Origin: Phallusia mammillata
Taxonomy: Eukaryota; Chordata; Ascidiacea; Phlebobranchia; Ascidiidae
Assembly (NCBI GenBank): GCA_003260075.1
Contig: QLIY01000095.1
Coordinates: 191,854 to 255,853 of the forward strand
Direction: 5' to 3'
DNA length: 64,000 bases
A program made the position numbers and the translations under genes. The notes beneath the pieces are model-generated. The model was not told where the DNA came from. It made no database searches and saw only the letters and a list, made by a program, of their open reading frames with translations. Below, in pieces: positions 53,142 to 64,000 of this stretch (the stretch's first letter is position 1; each line of letters begins with the position of its first letter).

Positions 53142-56100
53142 ATGAATGCCAAGTAAGTGCTACTTTGTATGTTGTTTTTGAATGCCACAATGCAGAAATG
53201 TAATGTTTGCAGAATGCAATAATAGATAAGTTATAAAGGTGTTGATTTGGTTTTAAGTGATATTTAAGTTACCAAACCGACCTATTTTAACATTGTAAAC
53301 ACACGTTTTGCGATGAAATTTATTATTTATTATAATAAATCAGCTGATCAACAGCTGATAACTGTCTTCGTTATATTTGTTTTAACATTGCAACGCAACT
53401 TTCTACAGAACACTCACAATACGTTTGTGTTTTCTAGTTTTTCTGACCCCTTCGAGTCTGTTCACGAACCAACAAAGATTGTACACATTGTATTTCTATC
53501 GCTTGTGATGTGTTTTGGAACGCTCGGAAATCTAATGACTATTATCGCGGCTAGAATCGATCGAAAAATCCGCAAAACGGTAAGCAGGTTCCTGTTTGCT
53601 TGAAATATGAGTTGAAACCTAAATAGACTGCAGTCGTTGGCCCAAAACTTCACAAGAAGTATCTGTTAAAAAGTAGATGTGTTTTCTAATCAGAATAATA
53701 TCTATTTGGATTTTCGAAATGTTTTTCAAAATTTTTAATGTCTTCAAGATCACATTTTTTAAGGTTGATTGCCAACTTGAATCAGGGTTGATTTCATACT
53801 TGGTTTCTTTGGTGCCACAATTTCCGGGCCTATTTCTGGCTGTGTTACAAACATTTTTAGTTGGGGTTGGGTTTCGGGCTTATGGTTTCGGCTTCGGGCC
53901 CCAATTTTAGCCCCGTTTACAACTCTAAAGAAAAATGCATCAGCACGTATACGACATTACGGTGCAGAAGGTTTCGGGCTCGGTTCTGTTTACATTAAAG
54001 CATCCTGTTTGTAGTTTGAAGGTGTCAGCGCACGAAATACTCGAAACTTCGACAAGTTACTTGGGTTTATTACAAAGTAGGGCGGGTAAGCAAAGTTTCC
54101 CGCAACTACCTGACAAATTACCCAAGAAAAGCCGCGGTTTCTGGTTTGTGACTGAGTTGCTGGTCCCAAATAAACCGTAAAAACAAAAAAAGTAAACTCA
54201 AATTATAAGCTTAACTTTCTTGTCATTACTGTTTTTAGTAGAGTATACATTTCGGGTTTTTATTTTAAATATATTTTGCAACTTAATTTTCAAACAGTGG
54301 TGGGGGGGGGGTTTTACTGTTTTTTACTGTCATTACTGTTTTTAGTAGAGTATACATTTTGGGTTTTTATTTTAAATATATTTTGCAACTTAATTTTCAA
54401 ACAGTGGTTCTGGCTCAAAGTTGATGAACAAATCGTTCTTTTTAAACGTGTAACTAAAACTAACGCCAGCATTGTACACACAGTACAGTTTCAAAAAATG
54501 TAAATTCAGAATCTCTGTGTGGCAAGGCGTAGAAAAAAATCTCGACTGCAGTGAGATTTGAACCAATAACTTATCCATCCCATCCTCCAAAAACAACAGT
54601 AATGAATAGGAATCGAAAGGCTTCCAACTACGGTAAATTTGTAGTGTATTACCATAGGTAGAGTACGGGCAGTATGAGATTCACATTTAATCGATATTAG
54701 GCAACTAACCGAGAACCTGTCGATGAAACTCGCACGAAAAGAGAAAATAATTTCAAGTCCGCGGTTATAACTTATAAATATATGAACAGAAAGATCGATG
54801 CCACGTCCGTTTTTCAATCTTTCGCTTAATTAGTCACATGCAGTGGTGGAGCTATACACAGGGTCGTTTGTAATAAACTTAACCAGAAAACAAAAAGGGG
54901 AGAATGAAAGAAACGTGACGTACAATTGTTACCAATTTGAACGCCATAGCTCAGGCACACACTATTGTCTATAGTCTGGAATTAGCTATAAGTTTTAGCT
55001 GTTTTAAGCTTCTCCGTTTATGTCCCAATAGCTATATAAGCGGGTATACGAAATCGCAAATCTAGGACGTTTTGTTTTAAAGCTGAAAATTAGATTTATA
55101 AACGTAAAATTGCGACACAAAGTGTAAAGACATAAATCAATATTTCATAAAAATCAAATTCATCTAGTTTACAGCCAATTACAGTTTCAAAGGGGCACAT
55201 ATGTTGTATATGGTCAAGAATGTACCTTTAAAATTATTAAATGTTCTAAACTTGCTTTTGTGTATTTTGCAGGTGTCCAACTATTTCATAGTGAATCTTG
55301 CGTTCGCCGATTTCCTCGTGTGTTCTGTGTCAGTTCCGGTTGTTTTAGTTCACACCATCCTAGGGAATTCCCCTGCCGGAAACACGCTATGTCACGTGTC
55401 AGTTGTGATATCAAGCGTAGCGTGTCACACCGCCGCCGTCACTATGGCGTGTATAGCGCTCACCAGGTGACGTCATAATATATGAGTGTGGAACCTTAAA
55501 CGCATACACCAGGGGTGTACAAACTTTGTTACTGTGGGGCCAAATACAATTGCCAAAATTAGATCGCGGGCCGCACCTGTGTATAACACAAGGTGATTTT
55601 ACTTTGTTGCTTACCAAAAATGCTTAACTACAATTAAAATTCGCATTTGATTCCAGCCACATGCTGTCAGGTCGCAGAAAAATAGCATCAGGTGCATTAA
55701 TCTGCTCAAAAATACATAATAGTTGGACTTGTTTGCCAGCAGGGGGGGGGGAGGTGACGTCATAATATATGAGTGTGGAACCTTAAACGCATACACCAGG
55801 GGTGTACAAACTTTGTTACTGTGGGGCCAAATACAATTGCCAAAATTAGATCGCGAGCCGCACATGTGTATAAGGTATAACAAGGTGATTTTACTTCGTT
55901 GCTTACCAAAAATGCTTAACTACAATTAAAATTCACATTTGATTCTAGCCATATACCGTCAGGTCGCAAAAAAATAGCACCAGGCGCATTAATCTGCTCA
56001 AAAATACATAATAGTTGGACTTGTTTGCCAGCACTATTGAAATCCAAGAGTCTCTGCGGGCCGCACAACCTTTGTTAAAGGGTCGCATTTGGCCCGCGGG

Positions 56101-59100
56101 CCGCAGGTTGTACACCCCTAACATATACACAACTAAAGAAAATGCCCATGTTTCTTGAATAAAAGGGGGGGGGGGGGGGGGGGGGGGGAAGGTGCAAAAA
56201 GTTGTTTTACAATTTGTACAATTTTTGCTTCTGAACGAAAATGAAAATTTCGATGTGTTTTGTTTGCATTTTCAGGTACTTTGCAGCAAAATGCCCATCC
56301 AAGTATCGAACCAGCATCACCAAACGACGGGTTTTCTTTGGAATTATTGTTTGCTGGAGTTTTGCAATTGTCAACGCGATTCCAATACTGATTGGTAAGA
56401 AATGTTTCAAACACAAAATCTCCAATCCTTTGATTTAACTCGGTTTAACGTAAATAGTCAAGACTTTTTTTTATTTAAAACACGCTTACGGTATAATCTT
56501 ATTTCAAATGTCTGGGGGGGGGGATGTTTCTTGAATAAACACTTAAGGTGCAAAAAGTTGTTTTACAATTTGTAAAATTTTTGCTTCTGAATGAAAATGT
56601 AAGTTTCGATGTGTTTTGTTTGCATTTTCAGGTACTTTGCTGCAAAATGCCCATCCAAGTATCGAACCAGCATCACCAAACGACGGGTTGTCTTTGGAAT
56701 TATTGTTTGCTGGAGTTTTGCAATTGTGAACGCGATTCCAATACTGATTGGTAAGATAAATTTCAAACACACAATCTCCAATCCTTCGATCTAACTCGGT
56801 TTAACGTAAATAGTCAAGACTTTTTTTATTTAAAACACGCTTACGGTATAATCTTATTTCAAATGTCTGGGGGGGGGGCTAATATGTCACGTGACCACAT
56901 GACTTTAAGTTCCTTAGTTTCGACAAATGCGCAACTGTGAGAGGCCATCAGATAATTTTTAGCTTAGCGTCATGTTAAACAAATTAAGTAAGTTGTTGTG
57001 TGCGGGGGGGGGGGCACTCACTTTTAAGAAAAACTAATAAGACAAAATTTTGCTGAACAAGCATAGATATCATATATTTTGTGATGTTGTTTCTATAGCG
57101 TGGCTTGAGATTGACTTTAATGCGTCTAAATACATGTGCGTGTGTTTCGACGGAGCCTTTCCTCTCATTTATACGTTGGGCCCAGTTTTCATCGGTCACT
57201 TCTTACCGCATTCCATCACCATCTACTGTTACACCATGATTTGTCACGTGAGTATTAATATGTCGCGTGACCACATGAGTTTAAGCTCCTTAGTTTCGAC
57301 AAATGCGCAACTGTGAGAGGCCATCAGATATTTTTTAGCTTAGCGTCATGTTAAACAAATTAAGTAAGTTGTTGTGTGCAGGCGCTGTATAAAAGTCGAC
57401 GTCGCATCGTAAAGCTTCAGGCAACGTCATCAAATGTCGTCAGTACTGCGTCATCAGTTGCAGCAGGTAACTATTATCCCGTTTCCATGGCCGTTGGTCC
57501 GATCAGACTTTTCCGCTATTTGAGTCCGATCGGACGCAATAAGGAATGACTCAGCAATTTTTTCAGCGTTTTCGCGGACCTCCTCGCGNCTTAGCGTCAT
57601 GTTAAACAAATTAAGTAAGTTGTTGTGTGCAGGCGCTGTATAAAAGTCGACGTCGCATCGTAAAGCTTCAGGCAACGTCATCAAATGTCGTCAGTACTGC
57701 GTCGTCAGTTGCAGCAGGTAAGTGTGACGTAAATTCCTTGTAGAGGACAAGTTAGTGGGGCTGTGGTCGTGTGAAATTTTTTAACATATTGGTTACTTAA
57801 AATCAAACTGTACTGCAATATTGTGCTGATATTGAGAAACGAAAGTTAGTGAAAGTAAAGCACAGATAAGACCGGGTGTAAAGTCAAACCCTGACGTTTA
57901 AATCTGGCACATAGATAAATCGATGATTTTGTTTGACGTGTTTTTAGCTTCTGAAAACGCTAGTCCTGAGAACACTTCGTCATCGGTGAGTCTGTTTGTT
58001 CTTGCATTGGTGAGCTGAAACAACACATTATGTGTTTCTATGGAAATAATGTAATGGTTTCAGATTAAGGCAGTTAATTCAACTGAAATGGGGGGGGGGG
58101 TTCGAGTTTTTAATTGAAGTCGCACGACAAAGGTGTAAGCGGACTTAAAATTGGGGCCGAACCGGATTGTATAAACAAGCTCAGATTAGGGCCGAAAGTT
58201 GCAGAATTTGAGGTACATATAAGACCGAGAGTGTTAAGTCAAACCCTGACTTTCAAATCTGACACATAGATAAATCGATGATTTTGTTTGTCTGTTTTTT
58301 TAGCTTCTGAAAATGCAAGTCCTGAGAACACATCGTCATCGGTGAGTCTGTTAAAAATGATTTCAGATTAATGCAGTCAATTCAACTGAAATGTTTGTCG
58401 CTTTCTTTGCCATGTGTGCCGGCACGTAATATCGCCCCAACAACTTGCATCAATTGTCATAAGATAACCAAGATTAAATTTCGGCCCAAATAGATGTTAA
58501 ATGCGACATACTTTCGTTGTTCGAAGGTGTCTTAAGTCTATCTGGGCCGTTATTTTCATCATTAAATGATTAAATTAATTTATCGCAAACACAGAATTCT
58601 GAGGTGAAGAGCAACTTGTCAGTACGAGGTTGGAGCACCCATGAGATCCAGCTTTTGAAAACATCAGTTTGGGTTGTGGTTTTCTTCAGTTTCTGTTGGA
58701 TACCGTATGGGATTTTGGTCTTGTTGGGGGGGGGGGTTCTTACGTCTATCTGGGTCGTTATTTTCATCATTAAATGATTAAATCAATTTACCACAAACAC
58801 AGAATTCTGAGGAGAAGAATAACTTGTCAGTGCGAGGTTGGAGCACCCATGAGATCCAGCTTGTGAAAACATCAGTTTGGGTTGTAGTTTTCTTCAGTTT
58901 CTGTTGGATACCGTATGGGATTTTGGTCTTGTTGCAGGATTCAGCCCCATTTCATCTTAAAAGGGTAAATTCGGCATCTGTACTTTAATTGTTTAAAAGA
59001 TCCGTAACCGAACATAAGTTTTCCACCAAGAAAAGAGTTTTATCTATAATTTACGGGTAAATATAAGTAAGCAAACAGTTTTAGGTGGTAAACTTTATAC

Positions 59101-59413
59101 ATTCGGAATCTAAAGTAACTTTTGGACAAAAGGGTTGAGAACCATTATTAGAAAACATGAAAACAAAACATTAAAAATAAAACGGTCGCGATAGAACAAT
59201 TTTAAAGAATAGTTGGAGCATTTGTTTTGTTCGTTTCAGGTTTTTGGGTCACTTTGTTTGTTGAGTTTTTCGTTGAATCCTGTAATATACGGAGTTATGA
59301 GCAGCAACTTTCGGGAGACGTACAAGAAAATGTTTACCAGACTTTTATGCTGCAGTTCGGACAGACAAAGCAACTATGCCATATCCAGCAGCCCAGCACG
59401 TAATAATGTTTAA
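53142..59413 (+). CDS. GPCR 2: rhodopsin-class receptor, melatonin-receptor-like, tandem paralogue of GPCR 1; several exons falsely duplicated
   Basis: Exons: 53142-53152 (MNA), 53438-53579 (TM1 GTLGNLMTII), 55273-55466 (TM2 LAFADF, TM3), 56275-56394 or its near-copy 56632-56750 (TM4), 57099-57247 (ECL2 YMCVCFDG, TM5 HFLPHSITIYCY), 57382-57466 or 57633-57717 (loop 3), 57948-57985 or 58304-58341 (loop 3), 58803-58964 (TM6 FFSFCWIPYG; truncated copy 58595-58725), 59240-59413 (TM7 NPVIYG and tail). One copy of each gives a full seven-helix receptor. TRY replaces DRY. The exon 1-2 junction makes an N-F-S glycosylation site at the same place as in GPCR 1. The exon order, phases and loop sequences match GPCR 1, so the pair arose by tandem duplication. 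The ligand is unknown; melatonin-like is inferred from the TM5 and ECL2 resemblance. The duplicated exons flank G runs or an N and are best read as alleles. Confidence 0.85.
54225..54412. repeat. Duplicated block around the poly-G gap 54302-54311 (GPCR 2 intron 2)
   Basis: TGTCATTACTGTTTTTAGTA to TTCAAACAGTGG lies on both sides of the run of 10 G. Unmerged overlap; no exon affected. Confidence 0.9.
54535..54580 (-). mobile_element. Possible SINE B-box relic
   Basis: GCAGTGAGATTTGAACCAAT (plus strand) resembles the reverse of a decayed tRNA B box, as at 8710 and 40695. The rest of the element is not recognisable. Confidence 0.35.
55467..56125. mobile_element. hAT-like element (CAGGGGTGTACAAAC ... 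GTTGTACACCCCT) with an unmerged duplicate
   Basis: Ends: CACCAGGGGTGTACAAAC at 55508 and GGCCGCAGGTTGTACACCCCT ending about 56119, inverted. The interior includes TTTGGCCCGCGGGCCGC. A run of G at 55742-55751 splits it, with about 55466-55740 repeated at about 55752-56033 with small differences. The left copy even repeats the end of the TM3 exon donor (GGTGACGTCATAATATATG). A non-autonomous hAT relative of 14777-15019. Confidence 0.75.
56148..56868. repeat. Duplicated TM4 exon with flanks around the poly-G gap 56514-56523
   Basis: Both copies run from ATGTTTCTTGAATAAA through the 120-base TM4 exon to CAAATGTCTGG. They differ at a few sites, one changing the protein (RRVFFG against RRVVFG). 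A 24-base G run (56165-56188) precedes the first copy and 10-base runs follow each. Confidence 0.92.
56879..57003 (+). repeat. Misplaced contig copying the intron after the TM5 exon of GPCR 2
   Basis: Its sequence (AATATGTCACGTGACCACAT to AGTAAGTTGTTGTGTGC) reappears at 57256-57379, downstream of the TM5 exon. It sits between G runs 56869-56878 and 57004-57014, upstream of that exon. It is therefore an allelic piece of the later intron placed on the wrong side of the exon. Confidence 0.88.
57335..57720. repeat. Duplicated loop 3 exon joined by a single N at 57589
   Basis: TTAGCGTCATGTTAAACAAA through the exon ALYKSRRRIVKLQATSSNVV occurs at about 57337-57468 and 57590-57719. After the first copy the intron differs completely (57469-57588), containing a palindromic TCCGATCGGAC; after the second it continues to the next exon. 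The first copy may carry an allele-specific insertion or a chimeric end. Confidence 0.88.
57834..58390. repeat. Duplicated loop 3 exon around the poly-G gap 58090-58100
   Basis: AATCTG(G/A)CACATAGATAAATC and the exon SENASPENTSSS occur before and after the run. The right copy has GAAAATGCAAGTCC in place of GAAAACGCTAGTCC. Unmerged allele copies. Confidence 0.9.
58505..58936. repeat. Duplicated TM6 exon around the poly-G gap 58726-58736
   Basis: The exon NS(E)VKSNLSVRGWSTHEIQ (first copy, cut at the G run) and NSEEKNNLSVRGWSTHEIQ (second copy, complete) share flanks from TCTATCTGGG(C/T)CGTTATTTTC. The second copy provides the full TM6. Confidence 0.92.
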
Positions 59414-59514
59414 AGTTTGTGATGTTACAGGATATTTTGCGATGTATTTTGCTCAGGATTGTATTGTTGTCGTACAAAGCCATCATATTTATTTTTTGAT
59501 TTCGCACATGTCCG

Positions 59515-59520
59515 AATAAA
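59515..59520 (+). promoter_or_regulatory. Polyadenylation signal of GPCR 2
   Basis: AATAAA about 100 bases after the stop codon at 59413, followed by T-rich sequence (AAGTTTTTTGAG). This spacing is normal for a short 3' UTR. Confidence 0.6.
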
Positions 59521-59739
59521 AAGTTTTTTGAGAAGTATTTGCAACAGTTCTCTTATATTTAGGGTAGATCACAAAATTAAATGTTAAACAAAGTTTCCAC
59601 AAAGATTTTTAAAAGGGAAATAATGAGTACACATGCAAACCAATTTTGAAACGCCGTATGTACGCTTCGATCATTGGATATATTCTGCTGTAGCAATAAG
59701 TAACTGTAGTAAATTTTTTGCTTTTAAAAATTTTGTACG

Positions 59740-60321
59740 ATGGCATCGGAGGAAGACAGAATAGGAGCCGACTTTTGTGCAAGAATGTTGGAAAACTTGA
59801 GCAAAGATGAAGTTAAACGAAGTAAAGAATCGCAGAAGTGTGGCAGGCGGAAACCAACAACACACTTGAGCCACGAAAAGAGCGATATTTCGATCAATCC
59901 GAAACTTATAAAAAGTGTGAAAAGATACCGAAAAATGGATGGTGGATATCCTGATAGCAAAACTGCCTCCGAAATTAAAGTTTCTCGAGAAATCACAAAC
60001 ACAACAGATGTTAATCCGTGCCTTGTGGATCGAATAAAAGCTGAAAACATTGTTCGCTTGTTGGCAAATGCTAATAAACAAAAACTGCATGACCCACAGA
60101 CTTGTGAGAAGTGTGTGCAAAAAGAAGGGGAGATTACGAGAAAAGAATTCCTCAGAAGCCGAAGTAACAAACTCGAAAATAAGCTGCTTGAAACAAAAGT
60201 AGAGGATTTTATTTTGCAACACACCGCAATTAATATGATCGGGCAAATTGCATCTGAGCTACCTCGCTTAACTGATGATCGAAAGGAAACCTGGAAAAGG
60301 TTTATGAAGCAAACATCGTAA
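59740..60321 (+). CDS. Intronless 193-residue protein, possibly C8orf48/DUF4606-like
   Basis: Complete frame from ATG to TAA with no intron, charged and hydrophilic (many Lys, Glu, Arg), with no signal peptide or membrane segment. The middle has a Cys pair (CEKCVQKEG, about residues 123-131). The C-terminus (about 140-190) is predicted helical, with the run MIGQIASELPRLTDDRKETW. That end resembles the vertebrate C8orf48 family (LIG..SLP.LSDD...W) from memory; this is tentative. Codon usage looks natural, and no competing splice structure is seen. The function is unknown. It sits 330 bases downstream of GPCR 2 and converges with the minus-strand gene at 60495-61643. Confidence 0.75.
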   Translation: MASEEDRIGADFCARMLENLSKDEVKRSKESQKCGRRKPTTHLSHEKSDISINPKLIKSVKRYRKMDGGYPDSKTASEIKVSREITNTTDVNPCLVDRIKAENIVRLLANANKQKLHDPQTCEKCVQKEGEITRKEFLRSRSNKLENKLLETKVEDFILQHTAINMIGQIASELPRLTDDRKETWKRFMKQTS

Positions 60322-60451
60322 AACATATTTTATAGGATTTTTTCTCAACATTTGCGCAGTTTTGTTGTTGTTGTTTTAGCATGTTTGTATTTCATCAGTA
60401 CACTGTGATTTTATTTTGATCAACAATGCTTTACAACCAGAAAGTAATGAA

Positions 60452-60457
60452 TTTATT
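60452..60457 (-). promoter_or_regulatory. Polyadenylation signal of the minus-strand gene at 60495-61643
   Basis: AATAAA on the minus strand (plus strand TTTATT) about 40 bases after the stop codon at 60495. The position fits a very short 3' UTR. Confidence 0.45.
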
Positions 60458-60494
60458 TTTTGTAGCGACACAATAAACTCGATATCGATTCCAC

Positions 60495-61643
60495 TCAATA
60501 TTTTGTATCATACTTTTCATAAATTCCAGTTTCCATATTATCATGAGACTTGTCAAGGTCACCCTGCGGAAAGTAAAATAGCTTTTCCAATAAAAAATCC
60601 ATATTAGGAGGCATTCCCAGTGCTGCTTCGTGGTCATAATGTTTCTCATGTTTGTCAAAACTTTCCATTAGGGTTTTGTGGTGCTCTTCTTGGTCTCTGA
60701 AGATCTAAAAATATTTTGTAAATGCCAAGGTGATTAAAAAAAAAGTTAATCAAAAAAAGCTTACACATCTACAAAACAAGATTATTGTTAATATATATAC
60801 TGGCATAAGTTGAGTAGTGTTAATAATTAAATGATCATCAAACTGTATTGTTTAAAGTCAATCAAATTTTAGTTTTTAGCAGCAATACTACAAGTAAACA
60901 TGCAATTGATATCTACACTATTCCACAGTTAACAAACATACATATAGAATGTATTGATTATAGTAAAGGTCTTTTTTCAGATTAAATGTTTCCACAAACA
61001 ACGACAATGTAATGAACTACCCAATGCAATCATTTAATTTGCAGCATAAATTATGGTTTCAAAATGTTTTTGTTTCCAACGCACACTAAGAACTGCCTGA
61101 AATTCCTCTTCAAACACACTGAAATAAAGACTACAATTGACCGTCCTGGTCTGACTGACTTCAACCATATCAAGCCTGTACTTTAAATATTACCAATGTT
61201 TGGTAATTTATTTATCCCATGAATAGTTTTGACAAAGAAAAAGTAGAGTTCAAGGTCTTTGCAAAATTTTCATACAAAGAGCATCAGCATATCATGAGTT
61301 ATTCTACTTTTTTATACATATATTTGTATTTTTTAACATTAAAATAGAAAGTCGTACTTACATCATAGATCATATAAGCAGAAATGCCCACACAAAACAA
61401 AATTTCTGGAACATTTACTCGTCCTTCAACATGTGGGCCTTTGGGTTTGTATCCCATGCGTTTGGAATATTCACTGATGCCGCGTTTTTGAAATGTGTTG
61501 CGTGTAATTCCTGAAAAAAGTGCAACAAATGTGGTTTAAGTGTAAACAAAATACAAAAAAATGCAAACAAATCTAACAAAAAAACTGCAATAGATCAAGT
61601 ACAACTTACCAATCAAAGCTCGTAACGATTTACCACAATTCAT
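60495..61643 (-). CDS. Small probable mitochondrial single-pass membrane protein, 3 exons, 130 residues
   Basis: Exons (minus): 61643-61610 (MNCGKSLRALIG), 61510-61362, 60704-60495. Lengths 34, 149 and 210 join in frame to 130 residues plus stop. The N-terminus is basic (residues about 1-40, with KRGISEYSKRMGYKPKGP), like a mitochondrial presequence. One hydrophobic helix follows (ILFCVGISAYMIYDVIF-like, about 47-63), then a charged tail rich in Asp, Glu and His ending YEKYDTKY. Size and design are like accessory subunits or assembly factors of the respiratory chain, but I do not recognise the family. Its start faces the centrin gene, 411 bases away, so the two may share a promoter region. 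Confidence 0.72.
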
Positions 61644-62054
61644 GTTTATGTATTGTGCCAAAACGGCACTAAATTAATGCTGAAAACCAAACCTCAAATA
61701 CTTTTTTATCAGCAAGGACAACGAAACCACACGCCGTGACAAATTTGTGCAAAATGAAAACAACACCGATAATTTAAAACTTCTAAAACATAGAGTAAAT
61801 TTGTATAACATTTTATAATTTTACATTAATGTAGAAAATACGCATTTTTAGGAAAAATAAATAACATTTGTTTTTGACATAAAAACAATAATAAAAAATC
61901 GTTGTCAAGTTTTTTCCGCAACTGTGAAATACGGGGAATACCCAGTTTCAACGGTCTGTTTATTCTTCTCGAAATTTGAGCGTTAGTTACGCGAAACACA
62001 CCCTTGCGACTTTGAAGCTATAGGCGTTGTACTGTTTAAATTACAAAAAGAAGC
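61644..62054. promoter_or_regulatory. Divergent promoter region of the small membrane protein and centrin genes
   Basis: Only 411 bases separate the two start codons, which face away from each other. AT-rich, no TATA box recognised. A shared bidirectional promoter is plausible from the spacing alone. Confidence 0.45.
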
Positions 62055-63429
<1,375 letters not shown>

Positions 63430-63611
63430 GTTGGTGCAGTTTCTACATTAGTTCACTTACACCATAAAAATGCTTTATAATTGCCAAATTTCTGTTTAAA
63501 CTGAGAAATCTAGATTTTTCGTCCGACTGTGTTCCCGAAAATTTACACAAAATGTAATGACATCTTTTAACAAGAAAAGTTTTAAAGGATTTAAACTCTA
63601 AAAACTGTGTC

Positions 63612-63682
63612 TAGATCAATGGTTCTCAACCTTTCATGGCCTGTGGCCCCTAAAAGTAACTTTTGTTGAGAACTACTGGTCT
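63612..63682. mobile_element. Short hAT-like foldback remnant
   Basis: ATGGTTCTCAACCTTTCATGG at the left and TTTTGTTGAGAACTACTGG at the right are inverted. Only about 70 bases, so an internally deleted element. Confidence 0.6.
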
Positions 63683-63685
63683 AGA

Positions 63686-64000
63686 TCAGTGGTCCCCAAC
63701 CTTTCCACACCGCGGGACAGGTAAAATTGTAAAAAAAATCCACTGACCGGCAACAAAAAATCGTAGTAAATGCAACAGATATTTGTAAGCTTTTTGTTCA
63801 CCAAAGTTGTCGTTGTGCAACATAATGCAAGATTTAGTCTTAGCCTATAAGGACGAAAAAAANTAACAGATACACCACAAGTGGTCCCCAACCTTTCTAC
63901 ACCGCGGGACAGGTAAAATTGTAAAAAAAAATCCACTGACCGGCAACAAAAAATCGTAGTAAATGCAACAGATATTTGTAAGCTTTTTGTTCACCAAAGT
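63686..64000. mobile_element. hAT-like element end, duplicated around an N at 63863
   Basis: CAGTGGTCCCCAACCTTTCC starts a hAT-like end. The following about 110 bases (ACCGCGGGACAGGTAAAATT to TTTTTGTTCACCAAAGT) reappear at about 63880-64000 after an N at 63863. Either two unmerged contig ends or a partial tandem copy; it runs off the window. Confidence 0.65.

Noticed and set aside
56275..56750. Mutually exclusive alternative TM4 exons in GPCR 2
   Set aside because: Introns are duplicated with the exon and a placeholder lies between the copies; the same happens at every other gap, so allelic copies are more likely.
59671..60326. Two overlapping minus-strand open frames of about 190-200 codons
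   Set aside because: They mirror the 193-residue plus-strand gene. The plus frame has a balanced soluble composition with ATG and TAA, while the minus frames are Phe/Cys/Ser-rich as expected for antisense.

Overview
This is ordinary nuclear DNA of an animal, most likely an ascidian tunicate of the Ciona type. The evidence is intron-rich genes with vertebrate-like orthologues (SEC16, AGK, SKIV2L/SKI2, centrin, secreted serpins, family A GPCRs), compact AT-rich introns, many small MITE/SINE relics, and pairs of near-identical sequence blocks that look like the two alleles of a very heterozygous individual. I see no bacterial, viral or CRISPR content. The species is inferred from general character, not from a marker.

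Layout. 1-10553 (minus): 5' two thirds of a SEC16 gene, 22 exons, running off the left edge. 11686-12993 (plus): intronless acylglycerol kinase (AGK), head-to-head with SEC16. 13790-17908 and 19137-22679 (both minus): two tandem secreted inhibitory-type serpins, with an orphan third serpin exon at 24442-24572. 24954-40982 (plus): a complete 26-exon SKIV2L (SKI2) RNA helicase gene whose predicted exons sum exactly in frame to 1254 residues. 40983-45469: repeat-rich intergenic DNA. 45470-50711 and 53142-59413 (plus): two tandem paralogous rhodopsin-class GPCRs with the same exon plan, most like melatonin receptors. 59740-60321 (plus): intronless 193-residue protein. 60495-61643 (minus): three-exon, 130-residue, probably mitochondrial membrane protein. 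62055-63429 (plus): start of a centrin gene whose first coding exon holds only the ATG; it runs off the right edge.

The most striking non-gene signal is about 29 runs of G, mostly 10-11 long and a few of 24-85, always G and never C on this strand. Most sit between two near-identical copies of the same sequence. They read as gap placeholders between contigs whose overlapping ends (often two alleles) were not merged. They create false exon duplications in GPCR 2, a contig placed backwards inside serpin A, a misplaced contig in GPCR 2 and loss of TM6 in GPCR 1. Three single N positions mark the same kind of junction. Any annotation of this window must correct for this.

The genes do not form a pathway. 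The local themes are tandem duplication (serpins, GPCRs) and dense small transposable elements: tRNA-derived SINEs, pogo-like MITEs and hAT-like elements with CAGGGGTG or CAGTGG termini. I did not find a new biological system.
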